64,000 bases of DNA from Lachnospiraceae bacterium UBA3401 (lineage in GTDB: Bacteria; Bacillota; Clostridia; Lachnospirales; Lachnospiraceae): NCBI GenBank assembly GCA_002358575.1, contig DEPD01000003.1:35450-99449 (forward strand), given 5' to 3'. The translations under genes and the position numbers were made by a program. The notes under the pieces were generated by a model. It had not been told where the DNA came from. It was given only the letters and a program-made list of their open reading frames with translations, and did not search any database. Positions 34,446-43,438 of the stretch are shown one piece after another. How positions within the stretch are numbered: position 1 is the first letter of the stretch; each line of letters begins with the position of its first letter.

Positions 34446-35633
34446 CTATGCAAGCGCTTTTTCATAAATGGACACCATATCTAAAATCTTCTCAGCATAT
34501 TCTGGATAATTATCCACAATATCCTTCACTTCATCCTGCGCATCCTGCGCCACTTTTGCATTGTACTCCATCTGTTTTCTGAGTTTCTGGCGCCGGATAA
34601 TCAATCCATGCCGAATCTCAACCATCTCCTTGTTGTCAACAAGCGCTGCCGCCTGATGAAGCCAAATGTTCGGATCTGCAAGATTACAGCGGCGCAAAAG
34701 CTTAATGAGTGCTGCCTCATTGAAATCCATATCCTGTTCCATCTGCTTCTCCTGCTCCCGATGAATATTCTCTTCCAAATACTTATCCCACAACTTCTTA
34801 AGCTCATTGGAACTGTTCACATCATATTTCACATACAAGTATTCCAAAAGATTTGTGTTATTTACATAGCGAATTTTTACGGTATTGTGCAGTATTACAA
34901 GCTTGTTAATCCCCTTTTCAACGCGCACTAACTCCCGCTGCGATTCGTGGAATTTTACAAACACAAAAGCCAGAGTTGTTGCTGCAACCAACACAGCAAT
35001 CGCATAGCCAAGTGAAACATCAAGATGCCATGCTGACCCAATAATTGTGAGCAATATAACCAAAAACATCATGGAACCAACACACATAAAGGTAATCCCC
35101 TTCATATTCTGCATTGCATTCTGAAGTTCATTCTTTCTAAAATAATAGGCATGCCGCTCTCCCTCAAGCCTTCCCAAGTCTTTCTTAACCAAAACTTGAT
35201 AGTCCTCGGCTTCTTTTAATCTGCGGTATCCTTCCGGCATATATTGTTCGATGCGCTCCATGCGCAGATAATCCTCCGGTTTCATAACACGCCGTTTTTT
35301 GTCAAGCTTCTCCCGATTGCTCTCCAACTCCAAAATTTTTCCAGCATAGGTCTTTAACTGCTCTTTTACCTCATCTGTCTGCGCCTCAATCTCCTCCATA
35401 TCCGTCAGATAGGAAGTCACAAGATTGTACTCCCCGCCGAGAGCATCCAACTCCTTCGACGCCTCCGACATCTGTTCAAGACACGCCTTGACATAATGTT
35501 CTCGCTGTATTTTGTCATGCATGTCAATGTTGTCGCGCTTTAAGCGTTCCTCCTCCCAATCCGGCCGATACACATTTTCGTCTTCCTCTTGCTGACGATT
35601 AAACAGTCCCTTAATCTTTCCCAGAAATCCCAT
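34446..35633 (-). CDS. Coiled-coil membrane protein, last gene of the DUF5717 locus
   Basis: No family that I recognise. The 395 aa fall into an N-terminal, highly charged coiled coil (about residues 20-175), two transmembrane helices (about 182-203 and 208-228) separated by a very short loop, and a second cytosolic helical part with more coiled coil (to 395). Both ends therefore face the cytosol, forming a hairpin anchor. It follows the TPR gene by 19 bp and is the only membrane protein of the four-gene set, so it may tether the others to the membrane. AAAGGGG lies just before the ATG. Confidence 0.75.
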   Translation of the reverse strand: MGFLGKIKGLFNRQQEEDENVYRPDWEEERLKRDNIDMHDKIQREHYVKACLEQMSEASKELDALGGEYNLVTSYLTDMEEIEAQTDEVKEQLKTYAGKILELESNREKLDKKRRVMKPEDYLRMERIEQYMPEGYRRLKEAEDYQVLVKKDLGRLEGERHAYYFRKNELQNAMQNMKGITFMCVGSMMFLVILLTIIGSAWHLDVSLGYAIAVLVAATTLAFVFVKFHESQRELVRVEKGINKLVILHNTVKIRYVNNTNLLEYLYVKYDVNSSNELKKLWDKYLEENIHREQEKQMEQDMDFNEAALIKLLRRCNLADPNIWLHQAAALVDNKEMVEIRHGLIIRRQKLRKQMEYNAKVAQDAQDEVKDIVDNYPEYAEKILDMVSIYEKALA

Positions 35634-35652
35634 TTTAAAAAAACCCCTTTCG

Positions 35653-36486
35653 CTAACTCATTGTCTGGCGCTTGTAATCCTTTTTGAGTTGTTTGATTAG
35701 CGCCTGTGACTGCTGACGGTACAACTCCATCTGCCCGCTCGCCTTCAATTCTTCCAGCTCTGTCACCAGTTTCTTTTCCCGCGAAGCAAACCACTTTTGA
35801 TCCACCTGTGCACACAGCTGCTCCACCACCAAGAAATCCTCCTCCCAATCTGGATTATCTCGTTTGAAAGCGCCATATGCATAGTCTGTAAGTGCCTTTC
35901 TGTTCGCGAGAATATAGGCATATCTAGTCTGTTTGTCAGGATGCAACAAGTACGCCTCATAATACAGATCCGCTGCCTGTCTATAGGCAAAATCCATAGC
36001 GTAGATAGATGCCATATTATAGTACAACAGTGCTCTTCCTGTATTATCCCGTGAAGGTATGTACTCCACCAGCTCCCTGTAAATAGCAAGTGCCTGCCGA
36101 AATCTTCCCTGCTGATACAAGTATTCCGCCCTTTTTCTGTACTTCTCAATAATGGTAAGGTTTGACTGCTCTTTCAAGATACGGTCTACCTGTTTTATTG
36201 TACTGCTGTCATACATGCCTGTTCTCTCAAGTATTGTCGAGACAAAGGCGGCAACAGACACACGTTTCCTGACATAGACATCGAGTTCATCTGCAAGTTC
36301 CGCAAGGCCGCACTCCTGACGAATCCAATTCACAAGCTCCTCTGAAACCACTGAGTCATCCAGCAGATGCACCCTTTCCATAAAATAATAACATAACTCC
36401 TCTATAGAATACAATGAAATGTCAGAAAATTTTAAATAAAATGGATTTTTTGCATAATTTCCAGTACAAAGACAAACATTATTCAT
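35653..36486 (-). CDS. TPR-containing protein of the DUF5717 locus
   Basis: A 277-aa cytosolic protein. The N-terminal half is helical without a named domain (SIEELCYYFMERVHLLDDS). Residues about 118-215 hold two to three TPR-like pairs, for example AEYLYQQGRFRQALAIYREL and AFYRQAADLYYEAYLLHP-like repeats. The C-terminal ~60 residues are a charged coiled coil ending KQLKKDYKRQTMS. It lies 20 bp after the Hsp70-like gene and 19 bp before the membrane-protein gene. TPRs suggest a scaffold between the giant protein and its partners; this is inference. Confidence 0.75.
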   Translation of the reverse strand: MNNVCLCTGNYAKNPFYLKFSDISLYSIEELCYYFMERVHLLDDSVVSEELVNWIRQECGLAELADELDVYVRKRVSVAAFVSTILERTGMYDSSTIKQVDRILKEQSNLTIIEKYRKRAEYLYQQGRFRQALAIYRELVEYIPSRDNTGRALLYYNMASIYAMDFAYRQAADLYYEAYLLHPDKQTRYAYILANRKALTDYAYGAFKRDNPDWEEDFLVVEQLCAQVDQKWFASREKKLVTELEELKASGQMELYRQQSQALIKQLKKDYKRQTMS

Positions 36487-36506
36487 TTACATAACCTCTT
36501 TATTTC

Positions 36507-37841
36507 CTATGTGATGGCCTCCAATGGCAGGCACTCCCTCCAAACTTGACCTGTAGATGGGAAAAATTCACCAAATCCTTTGTCTGTTATCTGAATCTGA
36601 ACAGCATTTGCATCTTCCATATAAAAACGAAGTTCCACACGGTTTGTCTTGTTTCCCCTGACTTTTAATCCTTCCAGAGAAATACGCGCAATCCGCGTCT
36701 TTCTTCCATCTACAGGCGCTATATTCAGCGTGATAATATTGTTCTTTGCCAAAATCACATCAAAAACACTCTGCGCCTCATACCAGTTTGTACCGGCATC
36801 GAGAATTGGATAATAAACTTCATTTTGTCCTCTGTTACAAGTCATGCCAATATTTGCGCGGAGCTTATCCCCCGACAGATATACGTAAGAGGTGAACAGC
36901 GTAGATGGATAAATGCGTTCCCGCGCGCCATAACATGCTCCTTTGCTAAAAAGATTATTTCCCTGAAAAACACGTCTCCCCCGACACATATATTTGAGCG
37001 ACTCTCGACACCAATCCTTAGAAAAAGAATCCCCCAATAAGAAAACAGACGTTATGATTCCCCGTTCACAATTTCTCCGCACAATCTCAAGCAATGTGGC
37101 GTCCAACTGCCTGTAAAAGACACTCTTTGCAGTCTCACTTTTATCTGACAAGTCTGAAATTTTCATCTGTGGGTAATGTGTAGTATCAATAAAACACGCC
37201 ACCGGATTTGTCTTTCGATTCATGGAAAGTCGATAACTTTTAATACCATCACTTCGATAATCATACAAAAGCACATCATGAACCCACATCTCTTCTGGCT
37301 GATGAATCATATATTGAAAAAAACAGTCTTCATGGCTTAAAAAATAAATCTCTGTTTTTCGATAGACAGCATGTTTGGAAATATTTTTTAGCATTTTCAA
37401 AACATCTGTATTCATGTCTTTCATTGTAAATGCCACCGCCGCAATATCTTCTGACACAATATAGGCAGACAACATTGCAAGCGCTTTTTTCACAAAAATC
37501 TCAAGCAAATATTCTCCTGTCAACTCCTCCTCATTCACTTTGATGCTTGTATTGTCTCTTGCCAGCGCCACAAGATTCTCCACTAGCACACCTTGTCCTT
37601 CTCTGGCCGTCTTTAGCGCCTCCTTTCCAATCAGCCACGCAGCGTTTTCTTCCACACCATTTTTCTTGCAAAGGAGCGTAGGTATATTATATTGCTCCTC
37701 ACCCATCACCAGACTAATTGTGTCAGGCATACTCTGATTCTGCCTGCAATAACTGATTTGTGAGTAGTCGTTTCCCAAGTCAAAACCGACTACTACCTTG
37801 TTTTTCTTCGTTATTTCATCCAGTGCCCTGTCAATCAACAT
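36507..37841 (-). CDS. DUF5716-type protein with degenerate actin/Hsp70 fold
   Basis: A 444-aa protein matching what I know as DUF5716. The start KVVVGFDLGNDYSQISYC (about residues 15-32) has the phosphate-1 loop plan of the actin/Hsp70/sugar-kinase superfamily. VFLLGDSFSKDWCRESLKYM (about 268-287), followed by FSKGACYGA, corresponds to the adenosine motif. The phosphate-2 loop, which should read DxGGGT, is DYRSDG. That makes ATP hydrolysis doubtful. The C-terminal 130 residues are beta-rich. The ATG at 37841 has AGAGGGG 9 nt upstream, and a 29-codon ORF ends inside its first codons. Its partner is the 1223-aa protein encoded just upstream. Confidence 0.8.
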   Translation of the reverse strand: MLIDRALDEITKKNKVVVGFDLGNDYSQISYCRQNQSMPDTISLVMGEEQYNIPTLLCKKNGVEENAAWLIGKEALKTAREGQGVLVENLVALARDNTSIKVNEEELTGEYLLEIFVKKALAMLSAYIVSEDIAAVAFTMKDMNTDVLKMLKNISKHAVYRKTEIYFLSHEDCFFQYMIHQPEEMWVHDVLLYDYRSDGIKSYRLSMNRKTNPVACFIDTTHYPQMKISDLSDKSETAKSVFYRQLDATLLEIVRRNCERGIITSVFLLGDSFSKDWCRESLKYMCRGRRVFQGNNLFSKGACYGARERIYPSTLFTSYVYLSGDKLRANIGMTCNRGQNEVYYPILDAGTNWYEAQSVFDVILAKNNIITLNIAPVDGRKTRIARISLEGLKVRGNKTNRVELRFYMEDANAVQIQITDKGFGEFFPSTGQVWRECLPLEAIT

Positions 37842-37924
37842 CTTTCATACCCCTCTTTCAGAGAGCCAACTTTAAACTGTTCATAAAATCCTCTCTCCAA
37901 ACAGTTCCTTGCGCTTTCGCTCAT
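37835..37924 (-). CDS. Possible 29-aa coupling peptide between DUF5717 and DUF5716 genes
   Basis: The ATG (37924-37922) overlaps the stop of the 1223-aa gene as ATGA, and its TGA (37837-37835) overlaps the start of the DUF5716 gene (ATGTTGA). It therefore fills the 79-bp gap exactly. The peptide starts MSESARNCLERGFYEQF; it is hydrophilic with two Cys. A weak AAGGTGCT precedes the ATG. It may be a genuine small protein, a translational coupler or chance. Confidence 0.35.
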   Translation of the reverse strand: MSESARNCLERGFYEQFKVGSLKEGYERC

Positions 37925-40900
37925 AGCACCTTAAACAGCTCTCTTACACAGAAATCCTGATACAGATAATCTTCTGTCAACTGCTGTGCAGTCGTTTCAT
38001 CCTGCAAGCTAACACTCAGCAGAATATCATTTAATATGTTAAACCTGTCATCTGTATCAAACTGACTTTTTCCAGATGCATAGCTTCCTGTACCTGCCTC
38101 TGATTTGCCGTACAATGTACCGCTCTGTGTCACATGTTCCTGCGGATATCCCCCGTCTTCCGCATAGTTTTCTGTAATATAATACTGAATCGTCTCCCCG
38201 TGAAACAATTGAAACATGCTCACATGAATCCCCTCATACATTTCCTTCATTTCACGAATATCATAACTTCCATAATCAACAGTCTCCTCAGTCTGTTCCT
38301 CCACTTCATCATCCTCTGAACGCTCTGCATTGCGTTCTAGCAAAGGCTGTTCCGCGAGAGAGCCATCATCAAACGCATAGTGTATATACACTTGGCTGTG
38401 TGGCTGTGTGCGATACTCAACAAAAATGCTGTCCTTAATATAGTGCAGTTCTGGCACTAATGGGACAAGCTTCACATAAAATGGAAAATAAACCTCCTCA
38501 TTCAATAGCTCCTGTACAAACTGCCGAATTGCATCCTCTGGTATCTCCGCATTATTTTGCATATTTTCTGCCCAGAACTTTAACAGTGCAAACTTACAGA
38601 TTGGTTCCGTCAACTCCCCATTGGTATATCTCTGATACAGCATATCAAAAATCTGCGGGCACAAAATAGCCTCATAGACAAAATATTCATAGGACATCTC
38701 CAACAAAATTTTCTTTACAAGTGCTCTGTCCTGCTTTTCGCCCCGCGCATAGGAAATCAGCAGATTGTCCCTATCAGGAATCAACACCCCTGTATATTCT
38801 GTCTGTTGAAGAATCCGCTCCATAATTCGCTGTACGTCAAGCTCCAAATCCAAGGCTGATTTCCACAATTTTCTAAGTTCTGCAACCTTTCCGTTATAGT
38901 TTACCATTAAATAACACAGGATATTTTCATCATATTTCATATTTTTGTAAATGTAATGCGCCACATTTACAAGAAATTCCTCATATTCAAAATCCTTGCT
39001 GACAATCCGTTTGCTGACAAGTCGCGCTACAGATTTGGGGTCCACATCTGCCACTCCGTAAGATTTCAACCAACAGTACGCCTTGTCAAACATCCCCCGC
39101 GAAATCATATATCGGATAAACTCTGCCCGTTCAGAAGCAGCCATCTCATCGGCCTCAATGTCCTCCAAAAAAGCATCCAGATCGCCAATCATATCATTAT
39201 CATAATAAAATCGCAAAAGCTTTGTACGGATTTCTTTTTTGAAGCTCTCCACCACCTGGGGCGACTCCGCAAGATTTTTAAAACGCCTGACATTATCATT
39301 TGTAATTGTTATGTAATTCTTGTCCACTTCACACAGATAAATATCAAAACTAAGGCGTCCCCTCATATATCCGCTAATATATTTCACCTGCTTCTTTGGC
39401 TCCATAAGCTGTTTATTTTCATAATGAATGCTCTTCGTAAACCGACTGCCGTTTTCATCTTGCAAAAACAGTTTGTATTCGCTCCCGTAAATCGGTATCA
39501 TACAGACACAGTTTACCACAGGATACAAGCTTTCTCCATTCACTTTCTCATGAATGACAACAATATTTTTTACCTTTGGATTATCCACATATATCCGATG
39601 CATAAAAAGAAGCGGCGTAAAAGCATAGGCAGTATCGTCCATAATCATCTGCGGCGCCAATCTATTTTTGTAGAGATACGCAAGATTTTCATTGATATGC
39701 CCTAGTTTAATCTGGTCCACAATAAACCGCTCAATCGCAATGCGATAACTCTGCTCCAAATCTGGATATTTGTCCTTGTTTTTAATGATATAAGCATACA
39801 AAAAGGCGTTTAACTCATAGTCAAGACTGCTCTGATAAGCAAAATACATCAATACCATTTTAGGAATTTCCAAACCTTCTTTTATATCCCCGTATTTGTC
39901 AAGCTCCAGCGACATCATATAGTATTCGTAGAGTCCAGTAACCCTTACGGAATACTCCACGCCAATCTTATACCACGGATAGAAATAAACCCCCTTTTTA
40001 TCTCCCAAAATCAGAATATGACAGATAGATGTCACTGTCTGCAGTGATTTGTACACACGATACACCTCACCCAATATCCGAATCAACAGTGTAGAGTATG
40101 TTTTCTTGCGGGCAGCAAGATACTGCAATTGCTCGATTAACTCTGTTTTGAGCATCTGCCGCCTTGCCCCATGCCACAGTACACTTTCTTCAAACGCATC
40201 TAATTTCAACAGAAAAGTTGGATTGTCTTGCAACAACAAAACCGCCTCGCACAAAAGCATTGGACTTGTGCATCCGTTTTCAAACATTTCCTCCATAAAC
40301 TTCCATCGAAGCTCCCGATTCCGCAACAAATCTTCATTGAGCTGGAGAATCAGCCAGCCAAGCCGCCATTCCGTAGGATTATTGGCATAGATTGTCTCAA
40401 TCTCGTCGCTGACCTCCTTCACATACTCTTCCGCACAGTTAATTAATGTGGTCAGATAGAGATAGTAACAGTTTTGAAAAATATTCCCCGCTTCTTTCGC
40501 CAAGCGCTGTTCCAACATATCAAGATACCACTTCGCCTCGTTAAAACGTTCCTTTGTAATCAAAAGCTGCACTCTATAAAGATTAAAAAGAATACTATCC
40601 TCATTCAAATCCAGTAAATTTCCCACCCCTTTTTCAAATTGATTTATCCACTGGTTTTGTGTCAGACAGTTCAGTCTCATATTGACATAGCCATTTACCA
40701 AATCGCATAACGCTTGTTTTTGTTTTCTGCTATCTGTCCTTCGCTCTGGTTCTTCCTCTATTAAAATATCAAATGGAACGGTGTATTCATTGCAGGCATC
40801 AGAAAAGATAACAGCTCCGCTGTTCACACCATCATGCAATTTTGAGGCATCAATATAAATATTAAAATTACATTTGTTATTAATAAAATCCACACTTGTG

Positions 40901-41592
40901 AGTTGCTGCCTGTCCGTGCTGAGAAATTCTCCGACAATCCAAATATTGACACAACTATATCCCCACCCACTCTTTGTAATCACTATGCTCTTTACGGTGC
41001 TATCCTGAATATCCTCAAGCAAAAAGCCTTCTATATCAAAGCTGTAGATAATTGGGGTTTTTTTGCTGACTTCAATCAGAAACTCCTCTACATTCTGCTC
41101 GTTTCCCTCAAAACGGGACTGACCTGTATAGGCCATATGCGCATTTTTATCACTTCTCTGAATAATAGAAACAAAATTCTTGGAATAGAACAGCGCAACT
41201 GCCTCTTCCCAGTTCGTCTGTGCCAGATTGGTAAAGTGAAACAGATTCTTAATCACCCCCATAGAACTTTGAAGCTGTGGCTTTACAATGCTGACTTTAT
41301 AAGGAATCGTATATTCACCGCGATTGCTTATAATCACAAATTCTCCCCGAACGCTTCCTCCTGCCTCAGCAGTAGTTCCATCAAAGTAATATGGGATTTG
41401 TGTCTCCTCACCGCGAAATTCTGTCTCATATGTTCGCATCCTTGTATCAGATGAGTATATTTTTCCCTCTGCGTATTTGTCCGCGGCATGTATGGTAAAG
41501 CTGTCCTCGATCAGTTCTCCTGGCTCTACACTTAACACAATCTCTTGACAGGAAAATTCGAGATATTCCGGCTTCTCCCTATTGTCCCCCAT
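37921..41592 (-). CDS. DUF5717-type giant protein (1223 aa)
   Basis: A very large cytosolic protein with no signal peptide or transmembrane helix, matching what I know as DUF5717, function unknown. Two beta-sandwich-like units are visible: one ends RGEFVIISNRGEYTIPYKVS (about residues 80-102), the other SGAVIFSDACNEYTVPFDIL (about 258-280), and they look homologous. Residues about 290-960 form a long helical solenoid with TPR-like pairs (ERFNEAKWYLDMLEQRL). The last ~220 residues mix beta strands with an acidic stretch (EDDEVEEQTEETVDYG). It is the first gene of the locus, with a promoter at 41626-41655; GGAAGTG lies before the ATG. Confidence 0.8.
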   Translation of the reverse strand: MGDNREKPEYLEFSCQEIVLSVEPGELIEDSFTIHAADKYAEGKIYSSDTRMRTYETEFRGEETQIPYYFDGTTAEAGGSVRGEFVIISNRGEYTIPYKVSIVKPQLQSSMGVIKNLFHFTNLAQTNWEEAVALFYSKNFVSIIQRSDKNAHMAYTGQSRFEGNEQNVEEFLIEVSKKTPIIYSFDIEGFLLEDIQDSTVKSIVITKSGWGYSCVNIWIVGEFLSTDRQQLTSVDFINNKCNFNIYIDASKLHDGVNSGAVIFSDACNEYTVPFDILIEEEPERRTDSRKQKQALCDLVNGYVNMRLNCLTQNQWINQFEKGVGNLLDLNEDSILFNLYRVQLLITKERFNEAKWYLDMLEQRLAKEAGNIFQNCYYLYLTTLINCAEEYVKEVSDEIETIYANNPTEWRLGWLILQLNEDLLRNRELRWKFMEEMFENGCTSPMLLCEAVLLLQDNPTFLLKLDAFEESVLWHGARRQMLKTELIEQLQYLAARKKTYSTLLIRILGEVYRVYKSLQTVTSICHILILGDKKGVYFYPWYKIGVEYSVRVTGLYEYYMMSLELDKYGDIKEGLEIPKMVLMYFAYQSSLDYELNAFLYAYIIKNKDKYPDLEQSYRIAIERFIVDQIKLGHINENLAYLYKNRLAPQMIMDDTAYAFTPLLFMHRIYVDNPKVKNIVVIHEKVNGESLYPVVNCVCMIPIYGSEYKLFLQDENGSRFTKSIHYENKQLMEPKKQVKYISGYMRGRLSFDIYLCEVDKNYITITNDNVRRFKNLAESPQVVESFKKEIRTKLLRFYYDNDMIGDLDAFLEDIEADEMAASERAEFIRYMISRGMFDKAYCWLKSYGVADVDPKSVARLVSKRIVSKDFEYEEFLVNVAHYIYKNMKYDENILCYLMVNYNGKVAELRKLWKSALDLELDVQRIMERILQQTEYTGVLIPDRDNLLISYARGEKQDRALVKKILLEMSYEYFVYEAILCPQIFDMLYQRYTNGELTEPICKFALLKFWAENMQNNAEIPEDAIRQFVQELLNEEVYFPFYVKLVPLVPELHYIKDSIFVEYRTQPHSQVYIHYAFDDGSLAEQPLLERNAERSEDDEVEEQTEETVDYGSYDIREMKEMYEGIHVSMFQLFHGETIQYYITENYAEDGGYPQEHVTQSGTLYGKSEAGTGSYASGKSQFDTDDRFNILNDILLSVSLQDETTAQQLTEDYLYQDFCVRELFKVL

Positions 41593-41625
41593 TGTTTCAC
41601 TTCCTTAAAAAATTCATTATCATCT

Positions 41626-41655
41626 AGTATACCCTATCAAGTAACATTATGTAAA
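41626..41655 (-). promoter_or_regulatory. Promoter of the DUF5717 locus
   Basis: On the - strand: TTTACA (41655-41650), 18-bp spacer, TATACT (41631-41626), about 34 bp before the ATG at 41592. Confidence 0.6.
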
Positions 41656-41672
41656 TGTATATTTCGAGCGAG

Positions 41673-41694
41673 TATAATGTCTGACGACATTATA
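41673..41694. promoter_or_regulatory. Operator-like palindrome upstream of the DUF5717 promoter
   Basis: TATAATGTC (41673-41681), TGAC, GACATTATA (41686-41694): perfect 9-bp arms located 18 bp beyond the -35 box. No T-run follows. Confidence 0.5.
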
Positions 41695-41732
41695 TCATAT
41701 CATTTATCAATTTAGAATAATGAAATGAAAGA

Positions 41733-41769
41733 AAGCACCAAAAAAGAAACAATTCTTTTTTTGATGCTT
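41733..41769. terminator. Bidirectional terminator after the histidine kinase gene
   Basis: AAGCACCAAAAAAGAA (41733-41748) / TTCTTTTTTGATGCTT (41754-41769), one mismatch, loop of 5. It isolates the DUF5717 locus from the two-component genes. Confidence 0.75.
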
Positions 41770-41784
41770 ATTTCATGAGCTTTT

Positions 41785-42633
41785 CTATATTTTAACCCCA
41801 AAGCAAATCTCCTGCCCCTCCTCTCGCTCTAACAACTCTACAGTAATCTCTCCCTTGTGGCGCTTTGCAATCTGATTTGCCTGATACAATCCAAGCCCTC
41901 TGTCCTCTCGGTTCTTTTTGGTTGTAAACCCCTTTTCAAAAAAATGAGAAATCTCCCCCATAGTTAAATTTTCTACTTGATTTTTAATCATAAAAATCAA
42001 CTTGTCATTTTTTGCATCCAAGACCATCTCCACCCTGTTTTTTTGTGGTGTTGCTGCCTCAAATGCATTGTCAGTAAGCGTTCCAATGATTTCAACAAGC
42101 GCATGTTCTGACACAGCGGTCACAATTTCCTGACTCAACACTTGTATATCAATATCTATATAACTAGGCGCACTGATAATCTTACTATATAAAAAACCAG
42201 CCAATATCTTGTCAGAAATGCGCAGCAGCGCCGGATTACAACGGGATTTATCCCCATAAATATCTTTGCAGTACGCTGACTGCGCCTTGACTAACTCATC
42301 ATAATTGTCGATAGTCACATGCATATTTAAAATCGCATTCATGTGATTGTCAAATTCATGCTGGCGCGCCCTGATATCCTTTGTCAGTTCTTCCATCGGC
42401 TTTATGTACAGCTTGTAAATTTTTAACTCCTGCTCCTGCCGTCTCAAAGCCGTATAGTTTTGCGTCCAGTCAAAAAAGCCAAAGATTATCACAGAAAAAA
42501 CAATACCAAACAACACCATCACTTTAATATCAAGCGTGTGGCTCAAATACAGATCGATCAACAAATACAGTGCAATTAACAGTGCAACTACGCAAAAGAT
42601 TCTGTATAAAAATTTTCTGCCAAGTTCAGCCAT
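41785..42633 (-). CDS. GHKL-type sensor histidine kinase
   Basis: A 282-aa kinase of the AgrC-like class. Two transmembrane helices (about residues 10-30 and 36-55) leave almost no extracellular domain. A linker coiled coil leads to the H-box RQHEFDNHMNAI (His about 90), the N-box LTDNAFEAA and the G-box EDRGLGLYQANQIA. AAGGGGTG lies 9 nt before ATG 42633; an ATG at 42693 overlapping the regulator gene has no site. It pairs with the LytTR regulator encoded just upstream. With so few membrane helices, a peptide ligand of the Agr kind is not obvious; an intracellular or membrane-stress signal is possible. Confidence 0.88.
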   Translation of the reverse strand: MAELGRKFLYRIFCVVALLIALYLLIDLYLSHTLDIKVMVLFGIVFSVIIFGFFDWTQNYTALRRQEQELKIYKLYIKPMEELTKDIRARQHEFDNHMNAILNMHVTIDNYDELVKAQSAYCKDIYGDKSRCNPALLRISDKILAGFLYSKIISAPSYIDIDIQVLSQEIVTAVSEHALVEIIGTLTDNAFEAATPQKNRVEMVLDAKNDKLIFMIKNQVENLTMGEISHFFEKGFTTKKNREDRGLGLYQANQIAKRHKGEITVELLEREEGQEICFGVKI

Positions 42634-42683
42634 TATAACGCACCCCTTTGTCTTTTTTATGCTTGTTATTGATATAAAATAGC

Positions 42684-43415
42684 CTACATACACAATCTTT
42701 TTTTAATATCACTCTTATAGGTAATCCCTATTTCCACCTGCTCTCCATTGTTCATGCGCATAAATCCGTTCACTGTATCTATATTATCAATATAATCCTG
42801 ATTCACAACACACATGCGATGTACTTGCAAAAACTTCTCATTTGGTAGTTTTTCCAGTAATTGCTTTATGGAAAGATACGGAACTTTCATTTCCTCTTTT
42901 AAGAGTACAAACAAAACGCCTCGCGGAACAGCCTTGACACACACAATATCCTTGCAAAATATCTTGTAATTAATGCTGTCCTTTTTCACTACCACAAACG
43001 CATCTCGCGTCTCCCCTTGCTGGGACAAAAATAACAGCTTTCCTGCAAGCTTTTCAATATCTTGTTCATTGTACGGTTTTATAAGGTATTGATAACAATG
43101 TAGCTCTCTATATGCGGTCAGCTCCATATTGGCCAGCGAGGTAATCATTACAATCGGCGTGAATGCATACTCCCTTTTCATGCGCACTTCTCGCGCAAAG
43201 GTTATCCCTGAGAGATCATCTTTATCATTAATATCCAAATTAATGTCCAATAAAAAAGCCTGAAAGGGCGGCTGCGCTTTCTCTTCAAGCGCAGCTCTTG
43301 CCTCCTCCAGACTGTTTGTAGGAACGGCACACACCCTCTCAGATACCCTTTCCAGCATCGCAGTAATCGCATTTAAGCATATCTTACTGTCCTCTAGTAC
43401 TAATATCCTTGTCAT
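42684..43415 (-). CDS. LytTR-family response regulator
   Basis: A 243-aa regulator. The receiver domain (about 1-125) has the acidic pair in LVLED and the phospho-acceptor Asp in AFLLDINLDIND, with Lys in LIKPYNEQD. The C-terminal LytTR DNA-binding domain (about 140-242) shows VHRMCVVNQDYIDNIDTVNG and MNNGEQVEIGITYK. GAGGAACAAATGC precedes the start. The gene lies 23 bp after the SPFH gene and 50 bp before the kinase gene, so SPFH, regulator and kinase may share a transcript. Target promoters are unknown; LytTR proteins usually bind paired direct repeats. Confidence 0.92.
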   Translation of the reverse strand: MTRILVLEDSKICLNAITAMLERVSERVCAVPTNSLEEARAALEEKAQPPFQAFLLDINLDINDKDDLSGITFAREVRMKREYAFTPIVMITSLANMELTAYRELHCYQYLIKPYNEQDIEKLAGKLLFLSQQGETRDAFVVVKKDSINYKIFCKDIVCVKAVPRGVLFVLLKEEMKVPYLSIKQLLEKLPNEKFLQVHRMCVVNQDYIDNIDTVNGFMRMNNGEQVEIGITYKSDIKKRLCM

Positions 43416-43438
43416 GCATTTGTTCCTCCTGACTTAGT

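Noticed and set aside
37842..37920. Gap between DUF5717 and DUF5716 as an independent promoter
   Set aside because: No -35/-10 pair seen and the gap is filled by the 29-codon frame.
38956..39705. 249-codon + strand frame inside the DUF5717 gene
   Set aside because: Antisense to a long conserved gene, with no start signal and a composition rich in His and Ile typical of a shadow frame.
40903..41454. 183-codon + strand frame inside the DUF5717 gene
   Set aside because: Same reasons as for 38956-39705; the - strand gene has promoter, ribosome binding site and domain structure.
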